A DNA stretch of 13,372 bases from Solirubrobacterales bacterium (GTDB lineage Bacteria; Actinomycetota; Thermoleophilia; Solirubrobacterales; 70-9): positions 1 through 13,372 of the forward strand of contig JACDBR010000153.1 in the NCBI GenBank assembly GCA_013694825.1, in the 5' to 3' direction. The notes below the pieces were generated by a model that worked only from the letters and a program-made list of their open reading frames with translations, searched no databases and was not told the DNA's origin. Numbering within the stretch: the stretch's first letter is position 1; every line of letters begins with the position of its first letter. Below are positions 7,167-12,627 of the stretch, one piece after another. Position numbers and translations under genes: made by a program.

Positions 7167-8264
7167 TCAGGAGCGCGACGCGGACGAGCCGCGGACCTGC
7201 GCGCCGGAGCCGTTCTGAGGGCCGACCAGCGCCGTCCACTCGCTCGGCGGCCCGTCGGGACGGCGAACCCGCTCAGCCTCACCCTGCGGCAGCTCGGCCA
7301 GCAACTCGGCGATTCCAGGCTCCGCGAGCTGAGCGGCCACCGTGCGGCGGGCCACCTCGATCACCCGGTCACGGCTTCGGCGGCTCATCAGGTTGGGGCC
7401 CATCGCCTCGAGGTCCTCGCCGGTCGGCTGGATCAGGATGACCTCGGTCCCGAGCCGGCGCAGCTTCTTGGCCTCGTTGCCGAGCCGACGGCCGGACGCG
7501 TCGCGGAAGTTCCCGGCGAGCCGCTCGAGCGGGTTCCAGGCTCTGGTCGGATGCAGTGAGGACGTCGGGTTGAGGCAGATCACCAGGTCGAGCTCCTCGC
7601 CGCGCAGGACGTCCAGGTTGGAAGTCGAGTACATGCCCCCATCGACGTAGAGACGGCCGCCGATCTCGACCGGGCGGTAGAAGCTCGGGATCGCGCACGA
7701 GGCGGCGACGGCGTCGGCTAGGTCCGCGGTCGGGCTGCTTGCGCGGCCGAACGGGACCCGCCGACCGGTCGCGTAGTCGCAGGCGACTACCCAGAGCTCG
7801 GGGTGGGGAGCCCAGCCGGCGGGGACGACGTGGCGCACCTGCTTACGCAGCGAGTCGGTCGAGACCACGCCCCGCGGAGCCCAGCCCGCCATCAGGGCGG
7901 CCGGGGTGTGGCGAAGCGGCTGGCGCAGGCTGTGGCCGATCAGACCGAGCGAGCCGGGGAAGATCGGAAGCGCGCCGCGGTCGTAGGCGAACACTCCACC
8001 TCCCGAACGGTCGGCGTCGGCGGCCGGGCGGCCGGTGGCGTCGACTACCCCGTCGAAGCGCTCGCCGCGCGAGTGGGCGACCATGAACCACGGCGGCACA
8101 CCGCCGCAGAGCAGTGCCGAGATCATCGAGCCGGCCGAGGTGCCGACGATCCGCTCGGCGCTCGCTGGATCCCAGCCGGTCTCGCCTGCGAGCGCGTCGA
8201 GTCCGCCGACCAGCCAGGCGCCGCCCTGGATCCCACCGGCTCCGAGCACTAGTCCGACCTTCAT
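7167..8264 (-). CDS. Patatin-like phospholipase family protein
   Basis: A serine acyl hydrolase of 365 residues with a Ser-Asp dyad, expected to cleave acyl chains from phospholipids or other lipids. It shows the glycine-rich oxyanion loop GAGGIQGG at 8-15, nucleophile Ser43 in GTSAGS (41-46) and catalytic Asp208 in DGG. The protein starts directly with KVGLVLGAGG, so no signal peptide is present and it probably acts in the cytoplasm or at the inner membrane face. The frame is open to 8483, but ATG 8264 has a GGGAG ribosome-binding site 8 nt upstream (8273-8277) and fits the family start. Past the dyad there is a ~150-residue C-terminal part with a Lys/Arg-rich segment near 265 (GRRLGNEAKKLRRLG) and a Ser/Gly-rich end. 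It is the upstream neighbour of the DUF2993 lipid-binding gene. Confidence 0.93.
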   Translation of the reverse strand: MKVGLVLGAGGIQGGAWLVGGLDALAGETGWDPASAERIVGTSAGSMISALLCGGVPPWFMVAHSRGERFDGVVDATGRPAADADRSGGGVFAYDRGALPIFPGSLGLIGHSLRQPLRHTPAALMAGWAPRGVVSTDSLRKQVRHVVPAGWAPHPELWVVACDYATGRRVPFGRASSPTADLADAVAASCAIPSFYRPVEIGGRLYVDGGMYSTSNLDVLRGEELDLVICLNPTSSLHPTRAWNPLERLAGNFRDASGRRLGNEAKKLRRLGTEVILIQPTGEDLEAMGPNLMSRRSRDRVIEVARRTVAAQLAEPGIAELLAELPQGEAERVRRPDGPPSEWTALVGPQNGSGAQVRGSSASRS

Positions 8265-8272
8265 AGCCTTTG

Positions 8273-8277
8273 CTCCC
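8273..8277 (-). promoter_or_regulatory. Ribosome-binding site of the patatin-like gene
   Basis: On the minus strand GGGAG (within GAGGGAGC) lies 8 nt upstream of ATG 8264. It decides the start against the longer open frame. Confidence 0.65.
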
Positions 8278-8421
8278 TCACCCTTCCCCGTGATCCTGGG
8301 GTCCCCGATCCTGCCGCTCTCCCGGATTCCGGCGAGCTCCCGGATAGTGGCGGGCCCGTCGGACCTGATGAGTGCCAGGCGTTGCGGCAAGTGGCAGACT
8401 CGAAGCGGCTCCCGGTTCGGC

Positions 8422-8609
8422 TCAGAGCGGGAGCGGCTTGCCTCCGAGCACCGCACGCCGTGCGGTTGATCCCAGTCGATCACCGGCCCGACCGGGACGA
8501 TCCGGGTCGGGGTTGATGTTCGGATGGTCGACGATCCGCCGGACGTTGCACGTGAAGTGGGTGTGGTAGTCGGAGTCGAAGCGAACGAGCGTCGTCCAGA
8601 GCCGCAGGC
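8422..8609 (-). pseudogene. Unidentified minus-strand coding remnant
   Basis: One minus-strand frame between an upstream stop near 8633 and TGA 8422 looks like real protein in its first half (about 8484-8604). It reads LWTTLVRFDSDYHTHF then TCNVRRIVDHPNINPDPDR, with third codon positions almost all G or C and a mixed amino-acid composition unlike Arg/Ala/Pro shadow frames. It has no ATG or GTG start and abuts the opposite-strand DUF4394 remnant. I read it as the tail of a lost gene. I do not recognise the family; the DYHTH string is not enough to call a metal site. The last ~60 bp before the stop look non-coding. Confidence 0.4.
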
Positions 8610-8862
8610 GACTCCTTCGGGGTCGATTTCAACCCGTCGGTCGATCGCCTGCGGATCACCTCCGACCAGGAGCAGAACCTGCGCGTGAACGTCGACAACG
8701 GCGACACGACCCAGGACCCGAATCTGCAGTACCCGACGGGCGAAGCTCTACGAGCTGAGGTTCGACCGCAACGGCAGGGCGTCGGACACGGGGATCTCCC
8801 TGTCGGGCACCAACTACGACGGTCTCGCCGTGCTCAACGGCTTCGGCGGAGGACGCCGCTAG
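8610..8862 (+). pseudogene. DUF4394-like protein remnant with internal deletion and frameshift
   Basis: Two plus-strand fragments of one protein lie end to end in different frames. The first, from codon 8610, reads DSFGVDFNPSVDRLRI then TSDQEQNLRVNVDNGD, matching the conserved FGFDFNP-x-VDRIR-V-S-x-x-x-QNLR core of DUF4394 proteins (extracellular beta-propeller-like domains). The second, from codon 8746 to TAG 8860-8862, reads LYELRFDRNGRASDTG, then a GLAVLNGFGGG end typical of the family C-terminus (GLAV). The central ~100 residues normally between them are missing, and the join at about 8740-8746 changes frame. No start codon or N-terminal half is present. The hairpin terminator 34 bp later suits the original gene's direction. 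The gene is clearly not functional here. Confidence 0.6.
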
Positions 8863-8895
8863 TAGCAGTCGCCGTACATACGTAGATCGGTCAAT

Positions 8896-8927
8896 GGCCC
8901 GGAAGTCCGCACGGCTTCCGGGCCGTT
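8896..8927 (+). terminator. Rho-independent-type terminator after the DUF4394 remnant
   Basis: A perfect 10-bp stem GGCCCGGAAG (8896-8905) / CTTCCGGGCC (8915-8924) has a 9-nt loop and is followed by GTTT. It lies 34 bp downstream of the remnant's stop. The T-tract is short, as is common in high-GC genomes. Confidence 0.65.
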
Positions 8928-9178
8928 TGCCGTTCAATGTGAGTCATCCCCCGACCTCCCTCCGCCCGACCCGTCGCCTTCGTGCCCTCCAAGGGCAACA
9001 ACCTCGAAGCCGAGCCGACCGCTGCACCCGCGCGATCCTCTCGTCACGCGGGGCGCGCAGGCCCGACCGCCCATTCGCCCACGGCTGAGCTCAAGCCGGG
9101 CGAACCCGAAGTGATGTCCGCAAGAGCTAGAGTCGATCGCCGTTGGGCGGGCGAGAGTCACTGGCTTTCGCACCTCCG
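8928..9178. other. Non-coding stretch before the tRNA pair
   Basis: About 250 bp with no credible gene on either strand; open frames here are Arg/Gly/Ser-rich shadows without start signals. A TAGAGT at 9128-9133 could be the -10 box for the tRNA genes, about 45 bp upstream of tRNA-Leu, but I see no convincing -35. Confidence 0.4.
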
Positions 9179-9263
9179 GCGGCTGTGGCGGAATTTGGCA
9201 GACGCGCGACGTTCAGGTCGTCGTGTCCTTCGGGACGTGGAGGTTCGAGTCCTCTCAGCCGCA
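9179..9263 (+). tRNA. tRNA-Leu, anticodon CAG
   Basis: A type II tRNA of 85 nt. The acceptor stem GCGGCTG (9179-9185) pairs perfectly with CAGCCGC (9256-9262), with A9263 as discriminator. The anticodon stem CGACG/CGTCG encloses loop TTCAGGT with CAG at 9214-9216, which reads CUG codons. The long variable arm (GTCC-TTC-GGGAC) is typical for Leu. The T stem GGAGG/CCTCT has one G-U pair around TTCGAGT. CCA is not encoded. The D arm matches the common bacterial tRNA-Leu pattern (GGCGGAATTTGGCAGACGC). Confidence 0.95.
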
Positions 9264-9271
9264 TTCGGACC

Positions 9272-9284
9272 GGCGAATTTCGCC
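9272..9284. repeat. Short palindrome between the two tRNA genes
   Basis: GGCGAA-T-TTCGCC is a perfect 13-bp inverted repeat 8 bp after tRNA-Leu, followed by CCCTCGTTGCT. It could be a weak processing or termination signal between the tRNAs, or chance. Confidence 0.3.
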
Positions 9285-9313
9285 CCCTCGTTGCTATCTT
9301 CAGCGGCGTCCAC

Positions 9314-9386
9314 GCCGCTATCGTCTAGGGGACTAGGACGCCGGATTCTCAGTCCGGAAACCGGGGTTCGAATCCCCGTAGCGGTG
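9314..9386 (+). tRNA. tRNA-Glu, anticodon CTC
   Basis: A 73-nt tRNA. The acceptor stem GCCGCTA (9314-9320) pairs with TAGCGGT (9379-9385, one G-U), with discriminator G9386. The anticodon stem CCGGA/TCCGG encloses loop TTCTCAG with CTC at 9348-9350, which reads GAG codons. The T arm CGGGG-TTCGAAT-CCCCG is perfect. The D arm contains the TCGTCTAGGGGACTAGGA pattern typical of tRNA-Glu. CCA is not encoded. The gene is 50 bp after tRNA-Leu and its 3' end borders an integrase module, so it is the likely attachment gene; the tRNA itself looks intact. Confidence 0.95.
9341..9386 (+). other. Candidate attachment site (attL) in the tRNA-Glu 3' half
   Basis: Tyrosine recombinases of genomic islands commonly cross over in the anticodon-to-3'-end part of a tRNA gene, and the integrase gene here lies 107 bp away facing it. 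The matching second copy (attR) was sought and not found in the window: only a 9-nt CCGTAGCGG near 11650 recurs, too short to count. The exact core is therefore unknown. Confidence 0.4.
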
Positions 9387-9414
9387 CCTCTGAATCCCCG
9401 CCTGTAGAGCCAGA

Positions 9415-9437
9415 TCCCGGCTAGCCACCGACCGGGA
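9415..9437 (-). terminator. Weak hairpin downstream of the integrase gene
   Basis: TCCCGG (9415-9420) and CCGGGA (9432-9437) form a 6-bp stem with an 11-nt loop, about 57 bp beyond the integrase stop on its strand. It may end the integrase transcript before the tRNA. Confidence 0.25.
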
Positions 9438-9457
9438 CGCTCACCGAAACACTCGGA

Positions 9458-9479
9458 ATTGCAACCCGATTGCAACCCG
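9458..9479. repeat. Tandem 11-bp direct repeat, ATTGCAACCCG x2
   Basis: Two exact, directly abutting copies (9458-9468 and 9469-9479) lie 15 bp past the integrase stop and about 70 bp from the tRNA. Spacing of one helical turn and the position between int and the tRNA suggest integrase arm-type or excisionase binding sites. This is inference. Confidence 0.6.
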
Positions 9480-9493
9480 GAGGATTCGGAGGT

Positions 9494-10609
9494 CTAAGGC
9501 TCGAGCAGCGCGGCGACCCTGTTAGCGGCGTCGGCCTGCATCGCCGGCGTCGCGTGCGAGTAGATGTCGAGCGTGATCCCAACGCTGGCGTGGCCGAGGC
9601 GCTCGGAGACGACCTTCGGGTGTATCCCGGCCGCCAGGGCGAGCGTCGCGTGGGTATGGCGTAGATCGTGGGCTCGGATCGCCGGCAGGCCGGCCGCCTT
9701 CGCGTGGCGCTCGAAGCTCCGCGAGAAGCTCTGCGGCCACAGCGGCTCGCCGTCCTCGCGACAGAACACGAGCTCCTGCTCGTCGCGGTAGGCCGGCCCG
9801 AGGGCGAGCCGCTCGGCAGCCTGGCGCTTGCGATGAGTGCGAAGCGCCGTCACCGTGACCGGATCGAGCGCGACGTTGCGCCGGCCGTGGTCGGTCTTCG
9901 GCTGCGAGAAGGTGCGCTCTCCGACGAGCGTTTGCACCACGGCGAGCCGGCCCGCCTCGAGGTCTAGGTCGCGCCAGCGCAGACCGAGCACTTCGCCACG
10001 CCTAAGCCCGGTCATCGCCGCCAGCCGCCAAGCGGCATAGAGGCGATCGTCGCCTACGTGCTCGAGGAAAGCCGCGAGCTGCTCGGCACTCCACGTCTGC
10101 ATCGCCTGCGCCTTCGCCGCCTTCGCCGAGGGCGGCTCGGCCGCGTCGGCGACGTTTCGCGCGAGTCGCTGCCAGCGCACGGCGTCGACGAGCGCGTGGC
10201 GCAGGACGGCGTGCGTGTAGCGAACCGAGCGCGGCGAGAGCCGCTCGCCGAGCGTCGCGTACAGCGCGTTTAGCGCACCCGGCGTCAACCGCTGCAACCG
10301 GACCTGACCGATCTCGGGCGCGATCCGGGTGCGCACGATCATGGAGTAGCTCTCGAGCGTCAGCGGGCGCAGGCTCGCGCGCATCGCCGGCAGCCACTCG
10401 TCGGCGAGAAAGCCGCCGAGGGTGAGCGCCGCCGGCTCAACGTAGGCGCCCGCCTCGAGCCGCCCGAGGATCTCGGTCAGGGCGCGCTCGGCGTCCTTGC
10501 GGCGCTCGAAGCCCGAGTGCCACTTTCGAAGGCGCTTTCCCGACTCGTCGCGGCCGACGTCGACGACGACGACCCACTTGGTGCCGCGCTTGCGGACGTG
10601 GCCTCTCAC
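9494..10609 (-). CDS. Tyrosine-type site-specific recombinase (integrase)
   Basis: Catalyses integration and excision of the element by a Tyr-linked strand exchange. The 371 residues include an N-terminal arm-binding domain (about 1-55, with the GHVRKRGTKWVVVVDVGRD strand pair), a SAM-like core-binding domain (about 62-155) and the catalytic domain (about 170-365). The catalytic set is complete: Arg203 (TGLRRGE), Lys238 (QPKTDHGRR), His314-x-x-Arg317 (AHDLRHTHA), His340 (LGHAS) and Tyr350 (DIYSH). The protein thus appears active. The start is GTG 10609, which shares one base with the TAG stop of the XRE gene upstream (TAGTG), so translation is coupled; the longer open frame upstream lies inside that gene. 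It is read toward tRNA-Glu, whose 3' end lies 107 bp past the stop. Confidence 0.95.
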   Translation of the reverse strand: MRGHVRKRGTKWVVVVDVGRDESGKRLRKWHSGFERRKDAERALTEILGRLEAGAYVEPAALTLGGFLADEWLPAMRASLRPLTLESYSMIVRTRIAPEIGQVRLQRLTPGALNALYATLGERLSPRSVRYTHAVLRHALVDAVRWQRLARNVADAAEPPSAKAAKAQAMQTWSAEQLAAFLEHVGDDRLYAAWRLAAMTGLRRGEVLGLRWRDLDLEAGRLAVVQTLVGERTFSQPKTDHGRRNVALDPVTVTALRTHRKRQAAERLALGPAYRDEQELVFCREDGEPLWPQSFSRSFERHAKAAGLPAIRAHDLRHTHATLALAAGIHPKVVSERLGHASVGITLDIYSHATPAMQADAANRVAALLEP

Positions 10610-11106
10610 TAGTTGTCGATCCCGGTGTCGCGGGCGCCGAACAGCTCGTCGAGGGAACGCTGGCGCTTCTCCGCGGCCTGAGCCCAACCGGCCCGCCAGG
10701 CAATGAGCGCGCGGGTCGTTTGCGCGGATAGCTCGAGCACGTCGCCGACCAAGATGTTCTGCGCGTCCTCGTCGAGACCAAAGAGGAGCTCGAACGCCTC
10801 CTCGCGGCTCGTCGTCTTCGCGGCATCGGCCGGGGCGATTTGCTCGACGGACGGAGACGGTGCGAGAAAGAAGGCCGGCGGCAGCTCGAAGCAGCGCGCG
10901 AAGGCGTAGAGGTCACCGGCCGTGAATTGGCGCACCCGCTCGCCGGCGACGGAGCGCTCTGCGGCTGAGTACGTCGCCTTCGACCAGCGGGCGCCCAGGA
11001 ACGGCTCGAGCCTCTCGGCGGCCTCGGTTTGAGTCCAGCCGCGACGAGTCCGAGCGCGGCGGAGGTTGTAGGCGACGAGTTGATTCGGCGTCGTGGGTGG
11101 TGGCAT
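10609..11106 (-). CDS. XRE-family helix-turn-helix transcriptional regulator
   Basis: A 165-residue DNA-binding protein. Residues ~9-72 form a Cro/C1-type HTH (LRRARTRRGWTQTEAAERL, then a ~8-residue longer loop LGARWSKATYSAAERSV and TAGDLYAFARCFELP). The rest is a helical part (~98-150, SREEAFELLFGLDEDAQ and VLELSAQTTRALIAWRAGW) that may dimerise. It is the first gene of a two-gene operon with the integrase (1-base overlap), so it probably tunes integrase expression and its own. It is divergent from the XRE-excisionase gene across a ~100-bp control region. The start is ATG 11106, which has no Shine-Dalgarno but a TATGCT box 6 nt upstream, so the mRNA may be leaderless. The family is clear; its operator is not known. 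Confidence 0.85.
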   Translation of the reverse strand: MPPPTTPNQLVAYNLRRARTRRGWTQTEAAERLEPFLGARWSKATYSAAERSVAGERVRQFTAGDLYAFARCFELPPAFFLAPSPSVEQIAPADAAKTTSREEAFELLFGLDEDAQNILVGDVLELSAQTTRALIAWRAGWAQAAEKRQRSLDELFGARDTGIDN

Positions 11107-11112
11107 GTCGCG

Positions 11113-11118
11113 AGCATA
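11113..11118 (-). promoter_or_regulatory. Candidate -10 box of the XRE-integrase operon (leaderless)
   Basis: On the minus strand TATGCT lies 6 nt before ATG 11106. This is the distance expected when transcription begins at the start codon itself. No ribosome-binding site is present. Confidence 0.45.
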
Positions 11119-11173
11119 GCGTCTGAATCAACAAACGGCTAGATGAGTCCGCCACACATTTGATCCCACGCGC

Positions 11174-11179
11174 TATGGT
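11174..11179 (+). promoter_or_regulatory. Candidate -10 box of the XRE-excisionase gene
   Basis: TATGGT lies 7 nt before an in-frame GTG at 11187 and 28 nt before ATG 11208. It mirrors the TATGCT box on the other strand. It supports either a leaderless GTG start or a short 5' leader holding the palindrome. Confidence 0.35.
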
Positions 11180-11191
11180 GTTTGTCGTGCA

Positions 11192-11205
11192 GTTGACGAG
11201 TCAAC
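11192..11205. promoter_or_regulatory. Perfect palindrome, candidate repressor operator
   Basis: GTTGAC-GA-GTCAAC is a perfect 6-2-6 inverted repeat placed just after the plus-strand -10 box and 2 bp before ATG 11208. A dimeric XRE protein bound here would block the plus-strand promoter. Related half-site-like TCAAC also occurs near the minus-strand start (about 11127-11132). Which of the two regulators binds is unknown. Confidence 0.55.
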
Positions 11206-11207
11206 AT

Positions 11208-11648
11208 ATGGACACACCATTGCGGGGCGCTCGCGTAGCCCGCGGCCTCGGCCTCAACGAGGTCGCAAAGCTGGCCGACATAGACGCCGCCCACCTTTCG
11301 CGGATCGAGCGCGGAATCGCGAGGCCGTCCGTCGACGCGCTCGCTCGACTTGCCCTAGTTCTCGAGCTTCGAGAAATGTCGAAGGATTTGCCCCTACACG
11401 AAGGCCGGCCGATGACAGAGCCGCTCGTCTACACCGTCGAGCAGGCCGCCGAACTGCTGGCGATCGGTCGCACCGCGGCCTACGAGGCCGCCCGGCGCGG
11501 CGAGATCCCGAGCGTGCGAATCGGACGTTCGCTCCGAGTTCCCCGCCACGCCCTCGAGCAGCTCCTGGCCGGACCGCAAAACGACGAGCGGCGGGCACCA
11601 TACTCCCGCCGCTGCGTCCAAGATCGCCCAGGCAGGGCCGACGCATGA
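11208..11648 (+). CDS. XRE-type HTH fused to an excisionase-like (HTH_17/MerR-type) DNA-binding domain
   Basis: A 146-residue protein with two DNA-binding domains in one uninterrupted frame. Residues 4-54 are a Cro/C1 HTH (RGARVARGLGLNEVAKLA, AAHLSRIERGIARPSVDAL). Residues 69-122 are the excisionase-type winged HTH found in Xis-like proteins (YTVEQAAELLAIGRTAAYEAARRGEIPSVRIGRS, RVPRHALEQLL). A 24-residue tail follows. The first would act as repressor and the second would bend attachment-site DNA or bias the integrase to excision; this is inference. An internal ATG at 11412 (Met69) with GAAGG a few bases upstream could also give the excisionase part alone. I use ATG 11208; GTG 11187 (7 nt after a TATGGT box) and ATG 11175 are in-frame alternatives. 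It is divergent from the XRE-integrase operon, the layout of a genetic switch. Confidence 0.75.
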   Translation: MDTPLRGARVARGLGLNEVAKLADIDAAHLSRIERGIARPSVDALARLALVLELREMSKDLPLHEGRPMTEPLVYTVEQAAELLAIGRTAAYEAARRGEIPSVRIGRSLRVPRHALEQLLAGPQNDERRAPYSRRCVQDRPGRADA

Positions 11649-11784
11649 ACCGTAGCGGCGAAAGCGGTTGCGACTTCCCCACCGGGTTGGCGCCGGCCAC
11701 CAACGGCAGGGCTCCGATTGGGCCTGCCCTCACGACCCGTACGGCCGACCTTCGCTCGGCGCGACCGGTCCGCTGGGCCTGGGA

Positions 11785-11826
11785 GGGCCGGGCAGGGTAG
11801 CCCGCCCACGGCCGGTAGCCCGGCCC
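11785..11826. repeat. 9-bp inverted repeat
   Basis: GGGCCGGGC (11785-11793) and GCCCGGCCC (11818-11826) are perfect complements around a 24-nt loop. The loop and right arm repeat GGTAGCCCG. It lies ~140 bp after the XRE-excisionase stop, and no T-tract follows (CCAAAC). Confidence 0.5.
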
Positions 11827-12017
11827 CAAACGCGCTCATCGGGATCATTGACCCGGAGGGACGTAGCAAGCCAACGTCGTCCAACGTGGCCGCAAACGAG
11901 CACGCAGTACGAAGCGGCTAGGGACAGGCGAAGGGCCCGGACGGGATCGTCGCTCGGAGGCTTCACCGCCCGAGAAAGGCACTAGGACCGGTACTTCGCT
12001 GTAGGGAGCCGAGGCAG

Positions 12018-12034
12018 AGCGGGTGGCACCCGCT
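12018..12034 (+). repeat. 7-bp hairpin with 3-nt loop
   Basis: AGCGGGT (12018-12024), loop GGC, ACCCGCT (12028-12034). It lies in the presumed leader ~90 bp before the DUF3072-like start. Downstream CACCCACC next to the ribosome-binding site could compete for pairing with its GGGTGG. Confidence 0.45.
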
Positions 12035-12085
12035 TGGTGGCGAGAGCGCGAGAGAGAAGCCGTCTAACCCTTGCGAGAGCAGAGG

Positions 12086-12103
12086 GGACGGCACTTCCCG
12101 TCC
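12086..12103 (+). repeat. 6-bp hairpin just upstream of the ribosome-binding site
   Basis: GGACGG (12086-12091), loop CACTTC, CCGTCC (12098-12103), ending 9 nt before AGGAGG. It could affect access to the ribosome-binding site. Confidence 0.4.
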
Positions 12104-12112
12104 GCACCCACC

Positions 12113-12118
12113 AGGAGG
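12113..12118 (+). promoter_or_regulatory. Strong ribosome-binding site AGGAGG
   Basis: AGGAGG stands 4 nt before ATG 12123. It is the strongest Shine-Dalgarno in the window and fixes the start of the DUF3072-like gene, even though most genes here have weak or no such site. Confidence 0.75.
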
Positions 12119-12122
12119 CAAC

Positions 12123-12524
12123 ATGCCGCAGAGGACCGCACCGAACCGATCCCGCTCGACCCACCCGCGCTCAGGGCCGGCGACGCCGAGACAGCTCGCC
12201 GTCCTTCGCCGGATCGCAACCGAGACCGGCCGGACCTTCCCGACGACGATCAGCCGAGCCGAAGCCTTCGAGCTGATCGGTGATCGACTGGCCGAAGACC
12301 CGAAGGCTCGCCGTGCCCACGAGCGAGCCGAGCGCAAGCGCCGCCGATCAGAGCAACGGCTCGTCAACCCGGCCGCGACCTGGCGGTTCGGCGACAAGCA
12401 GACGCCCGAGCAGGAGGCAGCCGAGGTCAGGCGCGCTCGACGCGACGGGCTCGAAGGCGTCTACGTCGAGCTTCAGAGTTGGATCCGTGGTCATCGCTCG
12501 CTCGCCGATCGAGACGCGGCCTGA
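12123..12524 (+). CDS. DUF3072-like small protein of the mobile element
   Basis: A 133-residue basic protein of unknown function. Residues 20-56 ([17 protein letters not shown] then [20 protein letters not shown]) fit the short motif T-x-x-Q-x-x-x-L-x-x-l-a-x-x-x-G-x-x-F with a following S/T-x-x-E-A helix. This motif is seen in DUF3072-type proteins and in many actinobacterial accessory genes. Then comes a long charged helix (61-80, rich in Arg, Lys and Glu) and a Glu/Arg-rich part to the end. There is no signal peptide or membrane helix; the basic character suggests nucleic-acid contact, which is inference. The start ATG 12123 has a strong AGGAGG site. It is followed after 7 bp by a second start (12532), so it was part of an operon cut at the pyrG junction. 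Confidence 0.65.
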   Translation: MPQRTAPNRSRSTHPRSGPATPRQLAVLRRIATETGRTFPTTISRAEAFELIGDRLAEDPKARRAHERAERKRRRSEQRLVNPAATWRFGDKQTPEQEAAEVRRARRDGLEGVYVELQSWIRGHRSLADRDAA

Positions 12525-12531
12525 GCGACCG

Positions 12532-12627
12532 ATGACGACACCCAACTCCTACGCCGCCGCCGCCACCCGAGCCCGTCGGGATCCGATCGAACTGCTCGCC
12601 CGCTCGCAGGCCCAGCGCCAGCACGCC
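12532..12627 (+). pseudogene. 5' fragment of a small element gene, truncated at the pyrG junction
   Basis: ATG 12532 opens a frame 7 bp after the DUF3072-like stop. It reads [17 protein letters not shown], then [16 protein letters not shown], a plausible helical N-terminus. At about 12628 the same bases become the antisense of pyrG, so the open frame that continues to 12774 is a chimera and not the original protein. At least the first 32 codons look genuine. I do not recognise the family. Confidence 0.45.

Larger units (their letters stand above)
11649..12122. other. 474-bp gene-free, structured region of the element
   Basis: No credible protein is encoded on either strand; open frames are shadow-like, without start signals. 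It contains several inverted repeats: a 9-bp pair at 11785-11826, a 7-bp hairpin at 12018-12034 and a 6-bp hairpin at 12086-12103. It also has repeats of GGTAGCCCG (about 11796 and 11814) and GCGAGAGC (about 12040 and 12073). It could be a long 5' leader of the DUF3072-like gene, an origin-like or attachment-related region, or a decayed gene. I cannot decide between these. Confidence 0.4.

Noticed and set aside
8265..8483. N-terminal extension of the patatin-like protein
   Set aside because: ATG 8264 has a good ribosome-binding site and begins at the conserved first strand and oxyanion loop; the upstream 73 codons show no family similarity.
8934..9173. A 79-codon minus-strand open frame before the tRNA genes
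   Set aside because: It is Gly/Arg/Ser-rich, has no ribosome-binding site or recognisable domain, and lies in the gap between a terminator and the tRNAs.
11645..11660. CCGTAGCGG as a second attachment site matching the tRNA-Glu 3' end
   Set aside because: Only 9 nt match and the surrounding T-arm sequence is absent. In DNA this GC-rich such a match is expected by chance.
12018..12040. T-box-like sequence (GGGTGGCACC followed by CGC)
   Set aside because: It resembles the T-box antiterminator core, but it forms a simple 7-bp hairpin with a 3-nt loop. No Stem I or specifier loop is visible upstream, and the downstream gene is not an aminoacyl-tRNA synthetase or amino-acid gene.
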